Assembly: GCA_963729215.1 (NCBI GenBank)
Contig: CAVSND010000031.1
Location: 186,001 to 250,000 of the forward strand
Reading direction: 5' to 3'
Length of the DNA stretch: 64,000 bases
From: CAVQJU01 sp963729215
Lineage (GTDB): Bacteria; Acidobacteriota; Vicinamibacteria; Vicinamibacterales; CAVVIG01
Positions 37,016 to 46,161 of this stretch are shown one piece after another; the first letter of the stretch is position 1, and each line of letters begins with the position of its first letter. The translations under genes and the position numbers were made by a program. The notes under the pieces are model-generated. The model was not told the origin of the DNA, did no database searches, and saw only the letters and a program-made list of their open reading frames with translations.

Positions 37016-38061
37016 CAGCGCACCGGCATCAGCACATACGCCGTCATGCCCACCGCCAGCCGGCGGTCGCGGTTGTCCACGCGCAGCCGGACTTCGAACG
37101 TCTTGATGTCGCGCTTGGTCCGGCTGACGTCGCGCTGCGTGGCGAACGCGGCGTCGACGCCGCGATAGAACACCTTCCCCTCCCGTTCTTCGCCAGACGG
37201 CAGGCGCACGGTGAGAGTGTCGCCGATGCGCACGCCGTCCACGTATGTCTCTTCGACGTCGGCGCGCACCCAGAGATCGTCGGGGTTGACGAGGGTCACC
37301 ACGGGCTGGCCGGGCGTGACCACCTCGCCGACGCGTACCGGCAGCACGTCCACGATACCGTCGATGGGGGCGTGGAGCTCGGTGTAGGCAAGCCGCACGT
37401 TGGCTTTCGTCCGCTGGGCGTTGGCCGCAGCCTGCTGGCTCTGGTTGGCCTGCAGCTGGCTGCGCCGCATGGCGGTCTGTTCGGCGGTCGACCTGGCAAG
37501 CGCCAGCGCGGACCGCTGCGCTTCCACCTGCTTCTGCAGCGCGTCAAGCCGCGCCTTCGCGGCATCGTACTGGGTGCGCGCCTGATCCAGCTGCTGCACG
37601 GGCTCGACGCCGCGCTGCGACAGGTCACGCGTGCGCTCGAACACCAGTTTTGCGTTCTCGAGGTCGGCGACGGCGCCCGCCTGCTGCGCCTGAGCGGCGG
37701 CAAGCGTGGCCTCGGCCTGGCTGATCTGATCGGTCGTCTGCAGCTGCTGGTAGCGCAGCGCGGCCTCGCTCTCGCGGACCTGGGATCCTAAGCCTGCGGC
37801 GCTGTGCTCGTAATAGGCGCTGTCGGCCCGCAGCTCATCGGGCGTGATGACGGCGATGAGCTGGTCCTTTTTGACGATGTCGCCTTCGACCACCTGGAGC
37901 TGCCGGATCTGGCCCGAGATCTGCGGGCTGACGACGACGTCGTTGGTCGTCACGATGCCCGTCAGGGTGAGGCTGGTCGGCCGCCGGTTGACGTACCGGT
38001 AGATGCCGAAGCCGGCGCCGCCGAGGACGAGCAGGATGAGGAGCGGGCGTACGATTTTCAT
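37015..38061 (-). CDS. HlyD-family periplasmic adaptor (YbhG-like)
   Basis: 348 residues from ATG 38,061 (AGGTG six bases upstream; a GTG nine bases earlier is the alternative). An N-terminal membrane anchor (RPLLILLVLGGAGFGIYRYV) is followed by a split lipoyl domain (VVSPQISGQIRQLQVVEGDI ... ELHAPIDGIVDVLPVRVGEV), with a long coiled-coil hairpin of about 130 residues rich in Gln and Ala between them, then a beta-barrel (VRADVEETYVDGVRIGDTLT). It links the ABC permease to an outer-membrane channel. It is the first gene of the efflux operon, directly behind the operator candidate. Confidence 0.92.
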   Translation of the reverse strand: MKIVRPLLILLVLGGAGFGIYRYVNRRPTSLTLTGIVTTNDVVVSPQISGQIRQLQVVEGDIVKKDQLIAVITPDELRADSAYYEHSAAGLGSQVRESEAALRYQQLQTTDQISQAEATLAAAQAQQAGAVADLENAKLVFERTRDLSQRGVEPVQQLDQARTQYDAAKARLDALQKQVEAQRSALALARSTAEQTAMRRSQLQANQSQQAAANAQRTKANVRLAYTELHAPIDGIVDVLPVRVGEVVTPGQPVVTLVNPDDLWVRADVEETYVDGVRIGDTLTVRLPSGEEREGKVFYRGVDAAFATQRDVSRTKRDIKTFEVRLRVDNRDRRLAVGMTAYVLMPVR

Positions 38062-38064
38062 GTG

Positions 38065-38089
38065 AAACACCTGTATAAAACAGATGTTT
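38065..38089. promoter_or_regulatory. Candidate TetR-family operator
   Basis: AAACACCTGT - ATAAA - ACAGATGTTT: arms of ten bases matching at nine positions around a five-base centre, lying 4-28 bases before the HlyD start codon. The AT-rich centre could be the -10 element. The position suits autorepression of the efflux operon by the TetR protein encoded at its end. Confidence 0.6.
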
Positions 38090-38129
38090 GATTCGTGTCA
38101 ACCCCGCCCGTGTGTATACTGATGCGGCT

Positions 38130-39944
38130 GTGCTTCGGGATCTTCCGCCGCGAGCCCGCTGGTACACGGTCGGCGTCATCGTGGCTGGCGCCGTCACGTT
38201 CGCCGCGCTCGTGCCCCGCGCGACGCTCACGCCGGTCCCCACGCTCCTGCTCTTCATCGTCCTCTCCTCGCTGACATCGACGTTCAAGGTCCACTTTCCC
38301 ATCGCCAGCGGCTCGAACATGTCCGTGTCGTACATCGTGGACATCGCGGCCCTCATCTTGCGGGGGCCGCACGCGGGCATGATCGTGGCCGCCGCGAGCG
38401 GGCTGACCCAATCGACGCTCAACCAGCCGACGGCCAGCCGCAACCCGCTCTACCGCACGCTGTTCAACGTCTCGATCCTCGTCATCACGGCCCAAGCTTC
38501 GGGGCAGGTGTACGGGTGGCTCGGCGGTACCTCGTCTACCGTCGACCTGGTGGCGGTGGCCTGGCCGCTCTCAGGGATGGCCCTGACGTACTTCGTCGTC
38601 AACACCGCGCCAATCGCGATCGCCATCGCCCTCGCCACGAATCAGAGCGCGTGGAAAATCTGGCGAACCGACTTTCTTCCCAACGTCGCGAGCTACGTCC
38701 TCGGAGCCATGGCGGCCGCCGTCGTCCTGGCCGTCACGGAGAGCTCGGGATACTGGCTGGCGCTGCTGCTGACGGCGGCGCCTCTGTACCTCACTTACAA
38801 GATGTACCGCACGGGCCTGGAGAGCGAGGCGAAGCAGGGCGCGATTCTGGAAGCCGCGCACGATGCCATCATCACGATGGATTCGCATCTCGCGATTCGC
38901 GAGTTCAACCCCGCGGCCGAGCAGATGTTCGGGCACCGGCGTCACGACATCCTCGGCCGGCACGTCGAGATCCTGCTGCATGAAGACTGCCGGACCGAAG
39001 CGTTCAATGCGCTCGCGCAGTACGTGACCACCGGGCGCGGACCGCTGCTGGGACATCAGCTCGAGCTGACAGGCCTGCGTACGGACGGCTCCGAATTTCA
39101 ATTCGAGCTGACGGTCGCCCGCGTGGGATCGGAGACACGGCGCGCGATGACCGGTTTCATCCGGGACATCACGGAGCGACGCCTCCTCGAAGAGCAGCTG
39201 CGGCAGTCGCAGAAGCTCGAGGCCATCGGGCGGCTGGCCGGCGGCGTCGCGCACGACTTCAACAACATCCTCATGAGCATCATGGGGTCCGGCGATCTGC
39301 TTCTCATGGACGCCACCGACGAACTGGTCCGCGCGGAGATCACGGAGATCAAGCAGTCCGTCGAGCGCGGCGCGACGCTGACACGCCAGCTCCTCGCGTT
39401 CAGTGGCCGAAAGGCGACCCGGGCGCGCCTGTTCGCCTTAGGTGACGTCATGGGCGGCATGGAGACCATGCTGCGCCGGCTCATCGGACCCGAAATCGAC
39501 CTGCGCATCGTGCGGAGTGGGCCCGTCATGGTGCACGCGGACCCGGCACAGATCGAACAGGTGATCCTGAACCTCGTGATCAACGCCCGCGACGCGATGC
39601 CGGAGGGCGGGCGGCTGACGATCACCGTCGACGACATCGAGCTGGACGAAGCGTCGGCAGCCGTGAATGCCGAGGGCCGGATCGGCCGCTACGCCTTGCT
39701 CAGCGTCACCGACACCGGGACCGGCATGGACGACAAGACGCGCGCGAGACTCTTCGAGCCCTTCTTCACCACCAAGGAGCAGGGCAAAGGCACAGGGCTG
39801 GGGCTGTCGATTGTCTACGGCATCGTGAAGCAGAGCGCCGGATACATCACGGTCTCGAGCGAGCCCGGCCGTGGAACGATGTTCCTCATCTATCTGCCGC
39901 TTGCCGCAGCCGCCGCCACGCAGCCTGCGCCAGCGGGTGTCTGA
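38130..39944 (+). CDS. Membrane PAS-histidine kinase
   Basis: 604 residues from GTG 38,130; upstream in-frame TTG 38,088 and GTG 38,112 are alternatives. TATACT at 38,115 would fit a leaderless transcript starting at this GTG, but no good -35 is seen. About seven membrane helices (residues 15-230; VPTLLLFIVLSSLTSTFKVH, IVDIAALILRGPHAGMIVAA) form an unrecognised sensor region, then a PAS domain (AAHDAIITMDSHLAIREFNP, GFIRDITERRL), HisKA with the phosphorylated His in GGVAHDFNNIL, and HATPase (VILNLVINARDAMPEGG, GTGMDDKTRARLFEPFFTTK, GKGTGLGLSIVYGI). No adjacent response regulator. The gene is divergent from the efflux operon and shares its control region. Confidence 0.88.
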   Translation: MLRDLPPRARWYTVGVIVAGAVTFAALVPRATLTPVPTLLLFIVLSSLTSTFKVHFPIASGSNMSVSYIVDIAALILRGPHAGMIVAAASGLTQSTLNQPTASRNPLYRTLFNVSILVITAQASGQVYGWLGGTSSTVDLVAVAWPLSGMALTYFVVNTAPIAIAIALATNQSAWKIWRTDFLPNVASYVLGAMAAAVVLAVTESSGYWLALLLTAAPLYLTYKMYRTGLESEAKQGAILEAAHDAIITMDSHLAIREFNPAAEQMFGHRRHDILGRHVEILLHEDCRTEAFNALAQYVTTGRGPLLGHQLELTGLRTDGSEFQFELTVARVGSETRRAMTGFIRDITERRLLEEQLRQSQKLEAIGRLAGGVAHDFNNILMSIMGSGDLLLMDATDELVRAEITEIKQSVERGATLTRQLLAFSGRKATRARLFALGDVMGGMETMLRRLIGPEIDLRIVRSGPVMVHADPAQIEQVILNLVINARDAMPEGGRLTITVDDIELDEASAAVNAEGRIGRYALLSVTDTGTGMDDKTRARLFEPFFTTKEQGKGTGLGLSIVYGIVKQSAGYITVSSEPGRGTMFLIYLPLAAAAATQPAPAGV

Positions 39945-40570
39945 TGATGCCAGGGTGCTCAGTCCGGACAGTCTTCGAGCCGATACGCAGGAGGATGCGT
40001 CCCGCCAGCCTGCTCGCCGCCCTGGCCATCCTGGCGGCGGCGGTTCCCGCCGCGCCCACGACGGTTGTTGCGCCCACGTTCGACGAGCTCGTCCGGCGAT
40101 CCGAGCTCGTGATCGTCGCCCGGGTCGTCGCCACGCGGTCGGCGTGGGTCGACTCACGCTCCGGGCGCTCGATTGTCACCGACGTGACGGTCTCGATCGA
40201 GCAGACGCTGAAGGGACCGACGTACGCCGAACGATCGCTCGAGTTTCTCGGGGGAACCGTCGGCGAGGACACGCTGCATGTCGACGGCATGCCCGAATTT
40301 CACGTGGGCGACCGCGCCGTGCTGTTCCTCAACGAAGCGGGACGCCCGGCGAGCCCCGTCGTCGGGTTCATGTACGGCTGGTTCCGAATCGTTCCGGATC
40401 CGGCGTCTGGCGTGGATATGGTCCGGACGCATGACGGGCGTCCGCTCGCCAGCACACAGGATGTCGGCAACCCGCGCCCGGCGCCGCGCGTCGCACCCGC
40501 TCGTTCGCTGTCGCTGCTCGAGTTCGCTCGTGAAATCGCCGACAAGGTCCGCGTTCAGGCGGCCCGATGA
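39944..40570 (+). CDS. Uncharacterised secreted protein preceding the matrixin protease
   Basis: 208 residues. The ATG overlaps the histidine-kinase stop (TGATG), and a second in-frame ATG at 39,995 begins the signal peptide (RPASLLAALAILAAAVPAAP) but has its AGGAGG too close. Mature text: APTFDELVRRSELVIVARVV, RSIVTDVTVSIEQTLKGPTY, FHVGDRAVLFLNEAG, FMYGWFRIVPD. It overlaps the protease gene by ATGA, so the two are coupled; a protease inhibitor, chaperone or substrate role is conceivable but unproven. Confidence 0.78.
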   Translation: MMPGCSVRTVFEPIRRRMRPASLLAALAILAAAVPAAPTTVVAPTFDELVRRSELVIVARVVATRSAWVDSRSGRSIVTDVTVSIEQTLKGPTYAERSLEFLGGTVGEDTLHVDGMPEFHVGDRAVLFLNEAGRPASPVVGFMYGWFRIVPDPASGVDMVRTHDGRPLASTQDVGNPRPAPRVAPARSLSLLEFAREIADKVRVQAAR

Positions 40571-41703
40571 CGCGAGGTGTCTTCGCGCGAACGGGCCTTG
40601 CGGTCCTGCTCGCGGTTTTCTGCGGGCGCGCGCTGTCGAGCTACGTGGTCCTGAGCGACAAGTGGCCGGATGGCACCGTGACGATGCACCTGCAGCTCGG
40701 GTCGGCTTCAGGTTCCCTGAGCGACGGGTCCACCAGCTATGGCGCGGTGGCCGAGTCGGCGCTCGCCGAGTGGAATCAGGCGATGAGCCGGCTGAAATTC
40801 AACGTCGTCAGGGATTCCACCAGCCCGAGGGGCGACGGCAACGGCGTCAACAACGTGTTCTTTTCGAACGACATCTACGGCATGGCGTTCGACAGCACGA
40901 CGCTGGCGGTGACGACCAACTGGTCCCGGCGCAACGTCCGCACCGAGGCCGACGTCCTCTTCAACGCGAGCTTCACCTGGGATTCGTACAGCGGGGCGCT
41001 TCGGCGCGGGGCGACTGATTTCCGCAGGGTCGCGCTGCACGAATTCGGCCACGTGGTGGGCCTCGACCACCCCGACGAAAACGGCCAGACCGCCGCCTCG
41101 ATCATGAACAGCCACGTCAGCAGCACCAGCCATCTCACGCCGGACGACATCGAGGGCGCCGCGGCCCTGTTCGGAGTCGGGGCGGGCGACGGAGGCGGGT
41201 CCGCTTCCGGCGGCAGCAGTGTGACGGTCTCGTTTCCGCCTCGCGACGAGTCGTTCGAATTCCGCAAGGAGCTCGAGGCCAAGTACCGGGACGGTCTGGG
41301 CCGCGGCCCGACGTCCACCTACGTCGACACCGAAGGCGACATCGTCTGGACGCAGGAGTACCTGCGATACCGCGTGTATCGATGCACGCACCAGCAGGCG
41401 ATCGATCGCGTGTTCTCGCAGATCAACGGAAACCCAGCGCCCGGCGTCTGCGGCAACCCGGCGGCCGGCGCGGTGCAATTTCCTCCGCGCGATGAGCCGC
41501 TGGACTTCAGAAATCAACTGGAAGCGAAGTATCACGACGGCCTCGGGCGGGGACCGACATCAACGACCGTCGATCGCGAGGGCGATGTGGTCTGGACGCA
41601 GGAATATCTGCGGTACCGGGTCAACAGCTGCGGGCACGGGTTCGCCGTTCAGAGCGTCTTCGCGCAGATTGACGGCCGCCCGGCTCCAGCGGTCTGCCGA
41701 TAG
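40567..41703 (+). CDS. Matrixin-like zinc metalloprotease with two C-terminal repeats
   Basis: 378 residues; start ATG overlaps the previous stop (ATGA). The leader is ARTGLAVLLAVFCGRALS. The zinc site is complete, VALHEFGHVVGLDHPDE (His158, Glu159, His162, His168), with the Met-turn in ASIMNS: M10A/matrixin family. After a Gly/Ser linker come two copies of an 82-residue module (FPPRDE..FR..LEAKY.DGLGRGPTST, EGDIVWTQEYLRYRV, C..H..A) at residues 223 and 305, each with two cysteines. I do not recognise the module; it may target the enzyme to a surface or ligand. Confidence 0.9.
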   Translation: MTRGVFARTGLAVLLAVFCGRALSSYVVLSDKWPDGTVTMHLQLGSASGSLSDGSTSYGAVAESALAEWNQAMSRLKFNVVRDSTSPRGDGNGVNNVFFSNDIYGMAFDSTTLAVTTNWSRRNVRTEADVLFNASFTWDSYSGALRRGATDFRRVALHEFGHVVGLDHPDENGQTAASIMNSHVSSTSHLTPDDIEGAAALFGVGAGDGGGSASGGSSVTVSFPPRDESFEFRKELEAKYRDGLGRGPTSTYVDTEGDIVWTQEYLRYRVYRCTHQQAIDRVFSQINGNPAPGVCGNPAAGAVQFPPRDEPLDFRNQLEAKYHDGLGRGPTSTTVDREGDVVWTQEYLRYRVNSCGHGFAVQSVFAQIDGRPAPAVCR

Positions 41704-41748
41704 CGACTCACTGTCTCGAGCGTTTCCTAAAACGCATTGCGTGTTGGT

Positions 41749-41773
41749 CAGGCTGCGTTCTTTCAGCAGCCTG
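41749..41773. repeat. CAGGCTGC hairpin between convergent genes
   Basis: CAGGCTGC - GTTCTTTCA - GCAGCCTG, perfect eight-base stem (41,749-41,773), followed by CCTAG, which carries the TAG stop of the MFS gene (41,775-41,777). It can act as a terminator for both convergent genes. Confidence 0.85.
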
Positions 41774-41774
41774 C

Positions 41775-42923
41775 CTAGTCGTCGGCGACCGTGTGCCCCA
41801 TCACGACGAACAGCGTCATCGCGAGAAACGCGGCGCCCGTGACAAACGGAGTGGCCTCGCCCCAGCGCTGAAGCGAGGCGCTTCCCCAAACCGGCCCCAG
41901 GGTTCGGCCGAGACTCTCGACCGCGCTTGCGGCGCCCTGCACGCGCCCCTGCTCGTCGCCCCGGCCGGCCCGGCTGATCAGGCTCGACACCGTGGGATGG
42001 CCGAAGCCCATGCCGATCGCGAGCGGGACGAGCGCGAGGACGAACAGCCCCACGGAATGCGCCAGGGCCGCGCCCACCAGCCCCAGGCACGAGAAGATGA
42101 TGCCGGCGATGAACGTGGACTTGTCCCCCGCGCGGCGCACGATGGGACGGATGAACCCGCCCTGAATCACGGCGCCCAGAAGGCCGAAACCAGCGAACAG
42201 ATAGCCCGTCCGCGACGCGTCGAACCCGAAGCGGCGCGCGGCAAACAGCGAGAACGTCGTCTGGAAAATTGCGAACGAGAACCAGTAGATGAAGTCGATT
42301 GTCAGCACGCGGCGCATGACGGGCCGCCGCAGCAGCTCCGGCAGATAGCTCAGCGGGTTGCCCGTTCCCGCCTGCGCGCGATGGATCGTTTCTGGCAGCC
42401 AGAGCCACGCCATGGCGGTCGCCACGAGCGTGAGAGCCGCCGCGGCCCAGATCGGCGCGGTGTAACTCACCCTCGCCAGCATCCCGCTCAGCGCGGGGCC
42501 CATGATGAAGCCGAGCCCGAACGCCGCGCCGATCAAGCCGTACGCGCGCGCGCGATCCTTCGGCTCGGTGATGTCGGCGACGTAAGCCCGGGCCGTCGAG
42601 ATGTTGCCGCCCGAGAGGCCATCGACGATGCGCGCGAGAAAAAGCATCGCCACGCTGTGCGCGAGGGCCAGCATCACGAAGCTGACAACCGTCCCGGCAA
42701 GACTGAATACGAGCACGGGACGGCGGCCGTATCGATCAGACAGATCGCCAAGCGCCGGCGCCGCTATCAGCTGACAGAGGGAAAACACGGCGAACAGCAG
42801 GCCGATGACAATCGGCGATGCTCCGAACGTCTCGGCGTAGAACGGCAACAGCGGAACGATGATCCCGAAGCCGATCAGGTTGACGAATATCGTGAGGAAG
42901 ATGATGAGGAGCGGCCGGGTCAT
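41775..42923 (-). CDS. MFS drug/tetracycline-type transporter
   Basis: 382 residues, twelve helices. Family motifs: LGDLSDRYGRRPVLVFSL in loop 2-3, RIVDGLSGGNISTARAYVAD in helix 4, and YGLIGAAFGLGFIMGPALSG (motif C of drug-proton antiporters, GP near the end). This is the TCR/TetA-like group; the substrate and any resistance role are not shown. Its start overlaps the stop of the M28 peptidase (ATGA), so the two are one operon. Confidence 0.88.
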   Translation of the reverse strand: MTRPLLIIFLTIFVNLIGFGIIVPLLPFYAETFGASPIVIGLLFAVFSLCQLIAAPALGDLSDRYGRRPVLVFSLAGTVVSFVMLALAHSVAMLFLARIVDGLSGGNISTARAYVADITEPKDRARAYGLIGAAFGLGFIMGPALSGMLARVSYTAPIWAAAALTLVATAMAWLWLPETIHRAQAGTGNPLSYLPELLRRPVMRRVLTIDFIYWFSFAIFQTTFSLFAARRFGFDASRTGYLFAGFGLLGAVIQGGFIRPIVRRAGDKSTFIAGIIFSCLGLVGAALAHSVGLFVLALVPLAIGMGFGHPTVSSLISRAGRGDEQGRVQGAASAVESLGRTLGPVWGSASLQRWGEATPFVTGAAFLAMTLFVVMGHTVADD

Positions 42924-44662
42924 CGTGTAAGAGGCGCCATCGCGACGCCCTGTCGTGCCCCCTGCCGGTCCCGTGCCGGCGCGTGATCAAGAGACGCGAG
43001 ACGAAAGCCCGTTGCGTAGATGAATTCGCCGACCCGCGACAGCTTGTCGAACTCGATCTTCGACACCTCGTCGGTGTTGGCGTGGTAGTCGGGGTGAAGG
43101 CCGGTCGTGAAGAAGATGACCGGTATCCCGCGCGCGGCATAGCTGTAGTGGTCGCTGCGCGTGTAGAGCTGCTCGGGATCGGCCGGATCGTTGAACTCGT
43201 AATCGAGGCGGAGCGGTTTCTGGGACGCCTGATTGGCCGCCTGCGCGATCTGATCGAGCTCGGTGCTGATGCGGTCGGAACCCACCAGATACAGCGTATT
43301 CGACTCGCTCGGCTTGTTGTCGCGATTGCGGCCCACCATGTCGATGTTGAGCTGCGCGACGATGCGGTCGAGGTCAACAGGAGAATTGTCAGCGAAATAG
43401 AGCGACCCCCAGCGGCCGCGTTCCTCGCCCGCGTGCCAGACGAACAGGACGGATCGCTTCGGACGCGCACCCTGTGCGAACGCTCGCGCCATGGCCAGCA
43501 GCGTCACCGTGCCCGATCCGTCGTCGTCCGCGCCGTTCCAGATGCGATCCGCCTCGGCGCCAGACGTGATGCGCCCGGGCGAACCGGCGCGGCGTGCCCC
43601 CTCTGTCGCGTTCGTGAGCTCACCCTCGGCGTAGCCGACGTGATCGTAGTGGGCCCCGAATGCGACGTAGGACTGTTTCAGCTGGGCATCCGACCCTTCG
43701 ACCATCGCGACGACGTTCTGCGTGAGCTGCGTGCGGATGATTTCGTAGTCGGTATTCACGTCGAAAATGAGCGAAACGCCTTCGAGGCGAAACTCGGGCA
43801 GCGCTTCCCTGGCCTCGGCCTTGCGTTTGAGCTCGGCGTATTTCACGGGCGCACGGCTGAAAAGGAACTCGAAAAACGCGTCGGTGCCGGTCACCTGTGG
43901 CGGTCTGACGCGGTCCAGCCGTTCGACCGTCGTGAAATCGGCTGCGGGAATGGCGTTGCGCCCTCCTGCGGGTGCCGGCGTCTGAGTGCCGTCCGTGCCG
44001 GTGCCATTCTGACCGCGGCGTCCGCCGCCCGTCGGCGCGACACCGATGCTCGCGGCGGCCCGCATGTCCTCGATGGCGTATCGCCCGCGTCCGGCCAGCA
44101 GGAGCCGATTCGCGGCGGGATCGAATCCGCCCGGCGCGGCGGGACCGCCAGGTCCGTCGGCGCCCAGCCAGACCGCTGCGGCTCCGTTCATATCCAGTCC
44201 GCGGTAGTCCACGTGGCCCGCACGGGCGCTATCAAGTCCGTAGCCCGTGAACTCGACACGGTCCACCGTCAGGCTCTGCTTCCCGCCAGTGTTCCGGGGA
44301 AACCTGACGCCGTCCCCGTCCGCAAAGGTGCGGCGTTCGCCAGCCACCGTGACGGTGACGGTCGAATGGCGTGTCGCCTTGACGCCGAGCACCTTGACTG
44401 TCTGGAAATAGGACCCGTTGTCGCCGGCCGGCTTCACACCCCATTCCCGGAGGTGGTGCTCGAGGTAGGAGGCGGCCAGACCCAGCCCGGAGGAGAAGAC
44501 CGCCCGTCCCTGGAGGTCATCCGACGAGATGTAAGTGAGCCATTCTTTGAGGTCGCGGGGGGCAAAAGAGGCCGTTCCGCCATCCGAGGCCGCCCCGGCG
44601 GGAACGGCGGCGAGAAACGCGGCGACGGCCAGGGCCCGCAGGCCGGCACGGCCGGGTTTCAC
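42920..44662 (-). CDS. Secreted M28-family zinc aminopeptidase with inserted PA-type domain
   Basis: 580 residues from GTG 44,662 with GGAGG four bases upstream. Leader: LRALAVAAFLAAVPAGAAS. The M28 zinc ligands are complete: GAHYDHVG, NGADDDGSG, VWHAGEERGRWGS, NIDMVGR, DEVSKI after HANTDEV. A protease-associated-like domain lies between about 130 and 290, with a low-complexity Gly/Thr stretch (GGGRRGQNGTGTDGTQ). Role: N-terminal amino-acid removal from peptides outside the cytoplasm. It is transcribed with the MFS transporter. Confidence 0.92.
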   Translation of the reverse strand: MKPGRAGLRALAVAAFLAAVPAGAASDGGTASFAPRDLKEWLTYISSDDLQGRAVFSSGLGLAASYLEHHLREWGVKPAGDNGSYFQTVKVLGVKATRHSTVTVTVAGERRTFADGDGVRFPRNTGGKQSLTVDRVEFTGYGLDSARAGHVDYRGLDMNGAAAVWLGADGPGGPAAPGGFDPAANRLLLAGRGRYAIEDMRAAASIGVAPTGGGRRGQNGTGTDGTQTPAPAGGRNAIPAADFTTVERLDRVRPPQVTGTDAFFEFLFSRAPVKYAELKRKAEAREALPEFRLEGVSLIFDVNTDYEIIRTQLTQNVVAMVEGSDAQLKQSYVAFGAHYDHVGYAEGELTNATEGARRAGSPGRITSGAEADRIWNGADDDGSGTVTLLAMARAFAQGARPKRSVLFVWHAGEERGRWGSLYFADNSPVDLDRIVAQLNIDMVGRNRDNKPSESNTLYLVGSDRISTELDQIAQAANQASQKPLRLDYEFNDPADPEQLYTRSDHYSYAARGIPVIFFTTGLHPDYHANTDEVSKIEFDKLSRVGEFIYATGFRLASLDHAPARDRQGARQGVAMAPLTR

Positions 44663-44827
44663 GCAACCTCCATGGGCCTAACTATATGCGACTTGCCATG
44701 TTGCGAGACTTCAGGTAAGGTTTTTCAACTGGATCGGCTGCCAGCGTGTTTGCGCCTGCGAACCTTCGCGCCTTCCTGCCCTGCTTTGTCCACTCTGGAT
44801 ATTTCACTGCCATTTGAGGAGTGCTGA

Positions 44828-45448
44828 TTGGCTGTCCGTCTGTTTGTGGGAAATCTGTCGTACGCAACCACCGAGGCCGAACTTCGAACGTACTTCGGAG
44901 CTGTAGCGCCGCCGTCGCAGGTCGTGTTGCCGGTCGATCGCGAAACGGGCCGGCCGCGCGGCTTCGCGTTCGTGGAGTACATCGATCGCGCGAATGCCGA
45001 GCAGGCGATTCAGCGCTTCAACGGCCAGCCGTTCAACGGGCGGCCGCTGGCGGTGAGCGAGGCGCGCGCACGCGAAGATCGCGGGCCGGGCGGGTTCTCA
45101 GGACCGCGGCCGGGCGGTCCTCCGAGACCGGGCGGCGGATTCGCGCCGCGCCCATCGTTCGGCGGGCCGCGCTTCGACTCCGGGAGTTCGGCGCCGCCTT
45201 CCGACCGCGCCAAGAACTTCGGACCCGACGCGAAACCTCAGCGCGGCGGGGCCGCCAAGAAGGGCAAGAAAGGCGACGACCGCCCGCGCGGCCCGATTCC
45301 CGTCAAGGCCACGCGCCGCTCGTTTTCGCTCGACGACGATGATACGAACACCAGCGACGAGGTCGTGGCGGATATCGACAATTTCGCGACCAGCAAGCCT
45401 CAGGGCCCCGACGAAATCGACGGTCCCGACGACGACGAGAAATCGTAG
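44828..45448 (+). CDS. RRM-type RNA-binding protein with disordered tail
   Basis: 206 residues from TTG 44,828 with TGAGGAG seven bases upstream. Residues 1-80 are a bacterial RRM: RNP2 LFVGNL, RNP1 RGFAFVEY. The tail is low-complexity: Arg/Gly/Pro repeats (GPRPGGPPRPGGGFAP), a Lys patch (KKGKKGDD), a TRRSFSLDDDD segment and an acidic end. Such Rbp proteins are cold- or stress-induced RNA chaperones. The tail is longer than usual and could drive condensate formation (inference). Confidence 0.9.
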   Translation: MAVRLFVGNLSYATTEAELRTYFGAVAPPSQVVLPVDRETGRPRGFAFVEYIDRANAEQAIQRFNGQPFNGRPLAVSEARAREDRGPGGFSGPRPGGPPRPGGGFAPRPSFGGPRFDSGSSAPPSDRAKNFGPDAKPQRGGAAKKGKKGDDRPRGPIPVKATRRSFSLDDDDTNTSDEVVADIDNFATSKPQGPDEIDGPDDDEKS

Positions 45449-45454
45449 CGCGGC

Positions 45455-46120
45455 TTATCGGGGGTCGGCGTCGTAGACGCGGTTGGTGGTCGCCTTGCCG
45501 CGCTGCCCTTCGATCTCGAGCGTCACGTGCAGCTGTTTATGCTCGGCGTCCAGGCTGTAAGTCTCGGTAATCTTCCCGTTGCCGAGTCCGGTGATTTCGC
45601 TCACGAGCTTCCCGCCATCGCGCTTCGTCCGGCGCTCGACGTTCGTGGACTCGTCCTTGATCTTCTTGCCGTCCACCGACAGCCGCGTCGTGCGGCCATC
45701 GCCAGCGGTCATGATGACGGTGGCGCCTGTCTCGGTGATCGTGAGGTGCTCGGGCGGCTGCAGTTCGTCCCGCAGCGCGTTGCGCTGGCGTTGAACGTCC
45801 TCGGGGTTCCGGCCGTCGGTGGCGCGGCCTCCGCCGGCGCCAAAACCGCCGCCTCCAAAACCACCGCCGCGGTGCCCGCCGCCTGACCCTCCGCCGCGGT
45901 GTTGTCCTTCGCGGCCTTCCCGACCTTCACCGCCGGACGGCGGCTTGTCGCTGAGATCCTTGTTGAGCGTCCACGCACCAGTCAGCGACGGCCCGGTCGA
46001 CGCCGGAGGCGACGCGGGCGTCTGCGCCTGCGGAGCGGCGAGTCCGACGGCCGACGCGATGATCAACGCGGATGCGAGCCGCGTGTGGCCCATGAAACCC
46101 ATTATCGTGAACACCGTCAT
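45455..46120 (-). CDS. Secreted Gly-rich hypothetical protein
   Basis: 221 residues from ATG 46,120 (later ATGs at 46,102 and 46,093 would also give a signal peptide, HTRLASALIIASAVGLAAPQ). The mature protein opens TGPSLTGAWTLNKDLSDKP, the start of a repeated pattern in many Acidobacteria secreted proteins, then a Gly/His/Arg-rich stretch, then HLTITETGATVIMTAGDG, TTRLSVDGKKI, and VTLEIEGQRGKATTNRVYDA. No enzyme motif. Function unknown; the fold may be lipocalin- or beta-sandwich-like. Confidence 0.75.
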   Translation of the reverse strand: MTVFTIMGFMGHTRLASALIIASAVGLAAPQAQTPASPPASTGPSLTGAWTLNKDLSDKPPSGGEGREGREGQHRGGGSGGGHRGGGFGGGGFGAGGGRATDGRNPEDVQRQRNALRDELQPPEHLTITETGATVIMTAGDGRTTRLSVDGKKIKDESTNVERRTKRDGGKLVSEITGLGNGKITETYSLDAEHKQLHVTLEIEGQRGKATTNRVYDADPR

Positions 46121-46161
46121 GTCCCGTGAATAAAAAGTCCGTATCTGCGCCAGGGCGACGG

